From the NCBI GenBank assembly GCA_019247515.1, contig JAFAOS010000354.1, positions 1 to 38,174 on the forward strand: a stretch of 38,174 nucleotides of DNA, given 5' to 3'. Below, piece by piece: positions 32,613 through 38,174 of the stretch; position 1 is the stretch's first letter; every line of letters begins with the position of its first letter. Position numbers and translations under genes: made by a program. This stretch comes from Chloroflexota bacterium (GTDB taxonomy: Bacteria; Chloroflexota; UBA6077; CF-72). Below the pieces are notes generated by a model. It was given only the letters and a program-made list of their open reading frames with translations. It was not told the origin of the DNA and did no database searches.

Positions 32613-33397
32613 TGGACGACACGCGAGTTCTGTTCTCACTGGAAGCCGGTGGCGTCGCCGTGGCGACCCTGAACCGGCCCGCAGTCCGCAACGCGATCGA
32701 CGAGCAGACCCGGGCTGAGCTACAGGTCATCCTGGACCGAGTCGCCAACGACGCCAGCCTCAAGGCCCTGGTGCTCACGGGTAATGGCCCGGCGTTCTGC
32801 GCGGGCGGCGATATTTCCGCGATGCGGCAACGGCTGGGCGCGCCGCCAGGCCAGCTCGGAGCCAGCGGCTGGCTGCGGCAGCGTCGACTGCACGGGATGG
32901 TCGGCTCGCTCCACGGGCTCGAGAAGCCGACGGTTGCGGCGGTCAACGGCGCGGCGGCCGGACTGGGCATGGACCTGGCCTTGTGTTGCGACTTCATCGT
33001 CGCCTCTGAGCAGGCGTTTTTCACCATGAGCTACGTGGCGCGCGGGCTCATTCCGGATGGCGGTGGGCTCTACTTCTTGCCGCGCCGCGTCGGCCTGCCG
33101 AAGGCCAAAGAACTTATCTACACCGCGCGGCGAGTCGCGTCCGACGAGGCGCTCGAGATTGGTCTGGCGGATCGGGTCGTCGGGCCCGACGAGCTCCTCG
33201 CCACGGCGGCCGCGTGGGCGGCCGAGCTGGGCGCCTCCGCGGGAACGGCACTCGCCCTGAGCAAGTCGATCCTGGACCAGACGTTCGAGCTCACCGCTGA
33301 CCAGGCATTCGCGCTCGGCGCCCAGGCCCAGGCGATCTGTTACACCACCGACGAGCACCACGAAGCAGTGGCCGCATTTCTCAATCGTCCGAGATGA
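32612..33397 (+). CDS. Enoyl-CoA hydratase/isomerase family protein
   Basis: This 261-residue crotonase-fold enzyme has the two oxyanion-hole stretches PAFCAGGDISAM and GAAAGLGMDLALCCDFI, and the typical start VAVATLNRPAVRNAID. The usual catalytic Glu pair is not certain: the first position is in the ALEKPTVAAVNG-like segment (LHGLEKPTVAAV) and the second lies near ARGLIPDGGGLYFLPRRVG, where Asp replaces Glu. It may therefore be an isomerase or hydrolase rather than a hydratase. It is translationally coupled to the CoA ligase and followed 58 bases on by the lyase, a normal order for a CoA-ester breakdown route. Confidence 0.88.
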   Translation: MDDTRVLFSLEAGGVAVATLNRPAVRNAIDEQTRAELQVILDRVANDASLKALVLTGNGPAFCAGGDISAMRQRLGAPPGQLGASGWLRQRRLHGMVGSLHGLEKPTVAAVNGAAAGLGMDLALCCDFIVASEQAFFTMSYVARGLIPDGGGLYFLPRRVGLPKAKELIYTARRVASDEALEIGLADRVVGPDELLATAAAWAAELGASAGTALALSKSILDQTFELTADQAFALGAQAQAICYTTDEHHEAVAAFLNRPR

Positions 33398-33455
33398 AAG
33401 TTCCCCAGGGGGACGCCCAGCGGACTCAAGACACACCCTCGGGAGATAGGCCGCG

Positions 33456-34367
33456 ATGAATAGAGAGATCAGCATTCGAGAGGTGGGTACCCGCGACGGC
33501 ATCCAGTCGCTGGGCGCGTTCATCGACACCCCGCGCAAGGTCGAGCTGCTCGAGGCGCTCGGCGACACCGGGCTGCGGCGCATCGAAGCGACGTCCTTCG
33601 TCAACCCCAGGGCGGTGCCACAGATGGCGGACGCATCCGAGGTCATGGCCCACGTGCGTCGGCGGCCAGGGGTCAGCTACGAGGCCCTGGTGCCGAACGT
33701 GCGCGGCGCTCAGGATGCCATGGCCGCGCGCATGGATTCGGTGCTGGTGGTACTGATGGCCAGCGAAGCGTTCAACCGCAAGAACGTGCGCATGAGCGTC
33801 GACGACAGCCTGGCGCAGTCCGCGTCGATCAAGAGCGTTGCAGATGAGGCTGGCGTGCGATGCACCGGGGCGATCGGGACGGCATTTGGCTGCCCGTACG
33901 AGGGCGACATTCCTGAAGGGCGCGTGTTCGACCTGATCGAACGGTTCGTCGACCTCGGATTCGACGAGCTGATGCTGGCGGATACCACGGGCATGGCCAA
34001 CCCGCTCCAGATCGAGCATACGCTGGGCACGGTGCTCGACCGCTGGGGTGATCGGATCGCATTCGGGCTCCACCTGCACAACACGCGCGGGATGGGATTG
34101 GCCAACGTGGTTGCCGGTCTGAACGCGGGCGTGATGACGTTTGACGCCAGCGTGGCCGGTATTGGCGGGTGTCCGTTTGCGCCGCAAGCCGCCGGCAACA
34201 TCTCGACCGAGGACACGGTGCATATGCTCCACGAGATGGGCTACGCCACGGGGATCGACCTGGAGCGGCTCATCGAGGTGGCGCGACTGGCGCAGGACAT
34301 CCTGGGCCGTGAGCTGCCGGGCCAGGTCATGAAGGCCGGTCCGCGCTGGCAGCTGCACGCCGCTTGA
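33456..34367 (+). CDS. Hydroxymethylglutaryl-CoA lyase family enzyme
   Basis: This 303-residue DRE-TIM metallolyase splits a 3-hydroxy-3-methylacyl-CoA (HMG-CoA or a relative) by retro-aldol cleavage. It shows REVGTRDGIQS (Arg13, Asp14), the metal histidines in GLHLHNTRGMGLANV, and the lyase signature GIGGCPFAPQAAGN with Cys239. It is the last gene of the plus-strand CoA operon, which ends at the terminator at 34500. HMG-CoA itself, citramalyl-CoA-like or aromatic-derived esters are all possible substrates. The neighbours argue for catabolism, not ketone-body supply. Confidence 0.9.
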   Translation: MNREISIREVGTRDGIQSLGAFIDTPRKVELLEALGDTGLRRIEATSFVNPRAVPQMADASEVMAHVRRRPGVSYEALVPNVRGAQDAMAARMDSVLVVLMASEAFNRKNVRMSVDDSLAQSASIKSVADEAGVRCTGAIGTAFGCPYEGDIPEGRVFDLIERFVDLGFDELMLADTTGMANPLQIEHTLGTVLDRWGDRIAFGLHLHNTRGMGLANVVAGLNAGVMTFDASVAGIGGCPFAPQAAGNISTEDTVHMLHEMGYATGIDLERLIEVARLAQDILGRELPGQVMKAGPRWQLHAA

Positions 34368-34399
34368 ATCTCGCTCCCTCTCCCGACCCCTCCTGCGAG

Positions 34400-34526
34400 A
34401 TTGCTCCCTCTCCCTCTGGGAGAGGGCAGGGGTGAGGGCTCCCTACGCGCCCGAACGTGTGTTGCCGTGATCAGTGGCCCTCACCCGCGCTGGCGCGCGG
34501 CCTCTCCCAGAGGGAGAGGCGTTTTT
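34400..34526. repeat. Long imperfect inverted repeat (CTCCCTCTCC ... GGTGAGGGC family)
   Basis: The left arm holds CCCTCTCCC-TCT-GGGAGAGGG (34406-34426) and then CAGGGGTGAGGGC. The right arm holds GGCCCTCACCC, then GCCTCTCCC-AGA-GGGAGAGGC (34500-34520). Each arm is a hairpin in itself, and the two arms also pair with each other. Elements of this composition recur in intergenic regions of many genomes; I see no transposase. It fills most of the gap between two convergent operons. Confidence 0.8.
34500..34526 (+). terminator. Factor-independent terminator of the CoA operon
   Basis: A nine-pair stem GCCTCTCCC/GGGAGAGGC with loop AGA is followed by GTTTTT. It stands 130 bases after the stop of the HMG-CoA-lyase-like gene. 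The opposite strand has no T-run after the stem, so it should stop plus-strand transcription only. Confidence 0.75.
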
Positions 34527-34534
34527 GGGGACAA

Positions 34535-35797
34535 TCAGGCCGGGGCCAGCTCGCGGCGATAGTTCTCGTGGTGAGCCGACCACAGCGCGCCGAACTCGGA
34601 CTCGCTCGAGGTGGTCTGGAGCGGAATAGCCCTGAACAGATTCGGGTCGCTCAAAATCGCCGGTTCGACCCCCTTTTCGAGATTGCGCGCCAGCCGCATC
34701 ATCATCCGTCGCCAGAAGATGATGGCCACGTCGGTGGTGCCCAGGTGCTCCTGCGTGCGGTCGTAGATCGGGCCCATCGACTCGGTCATGGCCGCGTCCT
34801 CGACGCGGTTCCCCGGCAGGCCGGTGTAGTTGACGGTCTTCTGGCGCTGGCGGTCGATCATGTAATCGTTGTCTTTGTTGCGGACGCGGCGCCACGTGCC
34901 GGGGATGAAGGCGTTGGTGGGGTCGAGCGCGGGATCGGCGTCGCCGGGCGTGAGCTGACCCGGCTTCAGGACCCACTCGCCGCCAGCCGGAGGTGGCGGC
35001 TCGACGACGAACCACCAGCTGTGCTCGTCGTCCATCGGCAACGTGAAGTGCCCGCTGCCGCGGTACTGGCCGCCGGGGATGTTGATGAACATGGGCAGCA
35101 CGAAGGTCGTCACCCGCCAGAAGTAGTCTTCGCCGGACGGACGACGGGCGCCATACGCGAAGCCGAAGTCCGTCTCCATCGTGGTTAGCCGCGGGGAACC
35201 GTAGTTGATGGGTCGATCGGTCTGGCCGAACTTGCGGTGCAGGAAGGAGACGTGCGCGGAGTCCAGGTCACCTTCGACGCCCTGGCTGTAGTTCGACTCC
35301 TGCATCCATTTGCGCACCTGGCTGCGCTCGGCGCCGGGCTGCGTGCACCAGTGATAGTTGGGGTACGGCGGCTGCTTGCTGGGCGGCCCCATGTAGATCC
35401 AGACGAAGCCACCGAACTCAGCCGAGGGATACGCGGTCGCTCTGACCTTGTGCTTGAAATCTGACTCGGCGGGCTCGTTGGGCATGTCGATGCAGTTGCC
35501 CTCGACGTCGAACTTCCAGCCGTGGTAGACGCAGCGCAGGCCTGCCTCTTCGTTCCTGCCGAAGAACAGACTTGCCCCGCGGTGCGGGCAATTGTTGGCC
35601 AGGAAACCGACCTTGCCGTTGGTGTCGCGGAAGGCGATCAGGTCCTCGCCGAGGATGCGGAAGCGGATCGGGTCGCTGTCGGTGTGCGGCAGCTCCTCGG
35701 GCAGGAGCGCTGGCAACCAGAAGCGGCGGTACAGGTTGCCCATGGGGGTACCTGGCCCGGTGCGGGTCAGGAGCTCGTTTTCTTCACGGCTGAGCAT
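34535..35797 (-). CDS. Rieske 2Fe-2S ring-hydroxylating oxygenase, alpha subunit (paralogue 2)
   Basis: This 420-residue terminal oxygenase would use O2 and electrons from a reductase to hydroxylate or demethylate an aromatic or cyclic substrate. The Rieske cluster ligands are Cys70, His72, Cys89 and His92. The mononuclear iron site appears in EGDLDSAHVSFLHRKF (Asp, then His-x4-His). It resembles the phthalate-dioxygenase branch, whose members work as alpha-only oligomers. The first 120 residues are almost the same as in the next gene, including spacing, while the catalytic domain differs. No reductase or ferredoxin gene is in the window. Confidence 0.9.
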   Translation of the reverse strand: MLSREENELLTRTGPGTPMGNLYRRFWLPALLPEELPHTDSDPIRFRILGEDLIAFRDTNGKVGFLANNCPHRGASLFFGRNEEAGLRCVYHGWKFDVEGNCIDMPNEPAESDFKHKVRATAYPSAEFGGFVWIYMGPPSKQPPYPNYHWCTQPGAERSQVRKWMQESNYSQGVEGDLDSAHVSFLHRKFGQTDRPINYGSPRLTTMETDFGFAYGARRPSGEDYFWRVTTFVLPMFINIPGGQYRGSGHFTLPMDDEHSWWFVVEPPPPAGGEWVLKPGQLTPGDADPALDPTNAFIPGTWRRVRNKDNDYMIDRQRQKTVNYTGLPGNRVEDAAMTESMGPIYDRTQEHLGTTDVAIIFWRRMMMRLARNLEKGVEPAILSDPNLFRAIPLQTTSSESEFGALWSAHHENYRRELAPA

Positions 35798-35920
35798 GAC
35801 GAAAAGGTTATTCCCCAGAGGGGACCCAACGTGTTTTTACTTCGGTGCTGGACCAAGACGCTTACGCCGAAACCCGTGTTTTTCCAGGGACGACCGCCGC
35901 CGAGCCGACCGCGCTGTCCT

Positions 35921-37234
35921 TTAGAGGGGACCGTTCAGGGCTGGATCCAGGTCCTTGTGGTCCACAAACGCCTGGCGGAGATCCCGGGTGGCTTCCACCC
36001 AGTCGGCGCCTTCGGGCAGCAGCACGCCGCCTGATCGGACGCGGTACGCCTCGGGCGTGTCCACGCCTGGCGGCACGGCGCCGTTCTGCATGTGCGCGCG
36101 GATGGCGGCGATCAGGCGTCGCCGGACCCGAATGACCATCGCGTCGCTGGTGCCGAGTCGCTCCTGGCGGCGGTCGTAGATCGGTCCCATGCTGGAAGTG
36201 ATGGCCGCGTCCTGCATGGCGATGCCGGAGATGCCCGTGAACCCGGCCGAGCCGCGGTTTTCCCGCTGAACGGTACGGTCGATGAGAAAGTCGTTGTCGG
36301 GCTGGACGATCGGCTGGTAACGGCCGTACCACGCCGTGGTGCGCGGCTGCATCGGAATGGGGTTCATGCTGGCGTTGGGTCCGTTGCCGCCGGGCCGACC
36401 GCGACTCACCGACATCTGGTAGGTGAGGGTGTGGTGGTCGTCGAGTGGCACTTCGCACGCGTTGCGCTTGCCGAGGCCCAGGACGCCGGGTGGCGCCATG
36501 GAAAACGACGGGAAGATCCACTGCGCGACGCGCCAGTACACGGTCCCGTCGTACGCGGGGCGGCGCGCGGCGTACGAGGCGCCGCCCTCGGTGTCGATCA
36601 CCTCGAAATGGGCCGAGCGCTGTCTGAGCTGGTATTCGGAGAAGGTGCCCCTCGGCACATCTTCCGGCTGAATGCCGCCGTAGTGCAGGAAGCTCACGTG
36701 GGCGGTATCGATGTGGCCTTCGAGGATCTGGAACCAGTTGGCTGACTGCTGGTAAGCCCACGCCTGGGCCCCGGGCAGCATATTGCCTTCGAGGTCGGGC
36801 AGGGGCGGTGGGGTCGTGCGCGGACCGAGGTACGCCCAGACGATGCCGCCACGCTCCTGAGTGGGGTAGGCGACGGCCTTCACTTTCGACTTGAAGTCCG
36901 ATTCGGCGGGCTCGTTCGGCATGTCGATGCAGCGGCCCTCGACGTCGAACTTCCAGCCGTGATACACGCAGCGCAAACCCGCTTCTTCGTTGCGACCAAA
37001 AAACAGCGAAGCGCCGCGGTGGGGGCAGTTGTTCTGGATCAGACCGACCTTGCCGTTGGTATCGCGGAAGGCGATGAGCTGCTCGCCAAGCATCAGAATG
37101 CGGACGGGATCGCAGTCGGGATCGGGCGCTTCCTCTGAGAGCATGGCGGGTAGCCAGTACTCGCGGAAGAGGTTGCCCATCGGGGTGCCCGGACCGACGC
37201 GGCAGATCAGCTCATTTTCTTCCTGGGTCAGCAC
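35921..37234 (-). CDS. Rieske 2Fe-2S ring-hydroxylating oxygenase, alpha subunit (paralogue 1)
   Basis: This 437-residue paralogue of the gene at 34535 has Rieske ligands at the same positions (Cys70, His72, Cys89, His92) and the iron site GHIDTAHVSFLHYGG. The catalytic domain has an extra proline- and glycine-rich loop (SRGRPGGNGPNASMNP) not seen in its twin. The start is a GTG (37232-37234) with GGAGGA about ten bases upstream. The gene lies 21 bases after the binding-protein-like gene and 123 bases before its paralogue, so the three look like one operon. Tandem duplication with divergence of the substrate pocket suggests two related substrates or two steps. Confidence 0.9.
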   Translation of the reverse strand: MLTQEENELICRVGPGTPMGNLFREYWLPAMLSEEAPDPDCDPVRILMLGEQLIAFRDTNGKVGLIQNNCPHRGASLFFGRNEEAGLRCVYHGWKFDVEGRCIDMPNEPAESDFKSKVKAVAYPTQERGGIVWAYLGPRTTPPPLPDLEGNMLPGAQAWAYQQSANWFQILEGHIDTAHVSFLHYGGIQPEDVPRGTFSEYQLRQRSAHFEVIDTEGGASYAARRPAYDGTVYWRVAQWIFPSFSMAPPGVLGLGKRNACEVPLDDHHTLTYQMSVSRGRPGGNGPNASMNPIPMQPRTTAWYGRYQPIVQPDNDFLIDRTVQRENRGSAGFTGISGIAMQDAAITSSMGPIYDRRQERLGTSDAMVIRVRRRLIAAIRAHMQNGAVPPGVDTPEAYRVRSGGVLLPEGADWVEATRDLRQAFVDHKDLDPALNGPL

Positions 37235-37255
37235 GACAGGTGGGTTCCTCCCAAC

Positions 37256-38158
37256 TCAGACGAGCACGGCGGCGCGGTAGTCGGCTGCGCCGGATTGGCC
37301 TTCGGGGAACAGCTCGAGCTTTTTCATCCACCGGTGAGTCTGCTCGTACACCTCCTGTGTGTAGGGCTCGAACACCAGCCGTTCCCCTGGCCCGAAGGCG
37401 CGGACGTCGACCAGTGGCTTGAACTCGTCGGCCATCTCGCGCAGGTAGTAATGCGTGTACTTCTGGTGCTCGACGTCGATGTCGCGCTGGGCGCGCTGCA
37501 ACGCGCGGAAGTACTTCTCCACGTCTTGCAGGTCCACGTCTTCGCCCGAAATCAGGAAGCCGATCATGAACGACGTGTCGACCACCTTGCGGAAGCCCTG
37601 CTGCTCGACGATGTACGACTGCAGGCCGAAGACGTTGGCGGAGTCGATGCGTCGGTCGAGCAACTGCGCGACGCGGTCATTGGGCGAGCCGATGAACTTC
37701 AGGCGCGTATCTTCAGCCGGCAGGAAGGCCTCGAGTGCCTGCAACGCGGAGAAGTGGCTGCCGGAATGAAAGCCGACGCCGACCTCACGCTCGCGCAGGT
37801 CTTCGGGCTTGCGGATGGGGGAGTCGGCGGCGACGTAAATACCCGCCGGCGTCACCGAATAGGCGTGGCCCCACATCTTGCCGTGCTGACCCGAGGCGGC
37901 CATGTTGACGGCCCAGTGGCAAGCGGCGCTGATGTCGCAGGTGCGGCCGGCCTGCATGGTTTCGAAGGCGCCGGATTTGACCTCATCGGTGGTCTGCACC
38001 CCACTCCCGTTCAGGCGGTAGTTGCGGCCGACGCCGACTCCATCCGGCGAGCCCGCGAAGTGAAAGGTGTAGTCAAGACCCTCGGCGCGGAAGTAGCCCT
38101 TTTCCTCGGCTACCCACTCCTGCAGGCGATTGTGAGGTTGGATTTTGAAGGGGCCCAT
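37256..38158 (-). CDS. Substrate-binding-fold protein without signal peptide (NMT1/4,5-dihydroxyphthalate decarboxylase type)
   Basis: This 300-residue protein has the two-lobe fold of ABC binding proteins of the NMT1/SsuA group (WVAEEKGYFRAEGLDYTFHF, then GIYVAADSPIRKPEDLRERE). No signal peptide or lipobox is present: the ATG at 38156-38158 has TAGGAG about six bases upstream and the fold starts at once. A cytoplasmic location fits enzymes of this fold, of which 4,5-dihydroxyphthalate decarboxylase is the known case. It leads an operon with two phthalate-dioxygenase-like Rieske genes. A true transport role is less likely, as no permease is present in the visible sequence. The decarboxylase role is inference. 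Confidence 0.75.
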   Translation of the reverse strand: MGPFKIQPHNRLQEWVAEEKGYFRAEGLDYTFHFAGSPDGVGVGRNYRLNGSGVQTTDEVKSGAFETMQAGRTCDISAACHWAVNMAASGQHGKMWGHAYSVTPAGIYVAADSPIRKPEDLREREVGVGFHSGSHFSALQALEAFLPAEDTRLKFIGSPNDRVAQLLDRRIDSANVFGLQSYIVEQQGFRKVVDTSFMIGFLISGEDVDLQDVEKYFRALQRAQRDIDVEHQKYTHYYLREMADEFKPLVDVRAFGPGERLVFEPYTQEVYEQTHRWMKKLELFPEGQSGAADYRAAVLV

Positions 38159-38174
38159 CGTTTGCTCCTAGCCG

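Overview
The window is high-GC, densely packed DNA with long antisense shadow ORFs. It carries two tRNA genes, no rRNA and no phage or plasmid backbone. The gene families suggest a soil or aquatic Chloroflexota-like bacterium: a PATAN/DUF4388 protein with a four-cysteine motif, F420/flavin LLM oxidoreductases, Rieske oxygenases beside amidohydrolases, and DUF990-type ABC permeases. The phylum is an inference from gene content only.

Left part (1-13 kb): a Flp-type pilin, tRNA-His, a TetR regulator, a family 2 glycosyltransferase, a mosaic membrane protein (DUF4388, Cys4 motif, transmembrane segment, LamG-like domain), a secreted GH18 protein, a membrane alpha/beta hydrolase, an MFS transporter, an Asp-box propeller, tRNA-Gly overlapped antisense by a PD-(D/E)XK endonuclease gene, and an orphan Tat/lipoprotein oligopeptide-binding protein.

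Middle (13-24 kb): a degraded stretch. A 5'-truncated and frameshifted LuxR/TPR regulator, a lactonase and a deleted, frameshifted MFS gene sit among copies of a dispersed repeat. The same repeat family also lies at 7.4-7.8 kb. Its copies carry zero, one or two tandem units of a 95-nt internal module. Further right are a divergent VOC/AraC pair, an AlkB homologue, a three-gene set (membrane protein, secretion-type ATPase, HEAT protein) and a three-gene ABC-2 exporter.

Right part (24-38 kb): a catabolic island. One minus-strand operon runs flavin oxidoreductase, flavin oxidoreductase, amidohydrolase, LigB-type extradiol dioxygenase. A plus-strand operon runs NDP-forming acyl-CoA ligase, enoyl-CoA hydratase, HMG-CoA-lyase-like enzyme and ends at a strong terminator. 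A second minus-strand operon runs a substrate-binding-fold protein without a signal peptide and two paralogous Rieske oxygenase alpha subunits. An ICL/PEP-mutase-family enzyme and DoxX lie to the left. Together these could hydroxylate an aromatic or cyclic acid, cleave the ring, hydrolyse or decarboxylate the product, activate it to a CoA ester and split it by retro-aldol chemistry. The substrate cannot be told from sequence. This island and the modular repeat family are the two best candidates for something undescribed.
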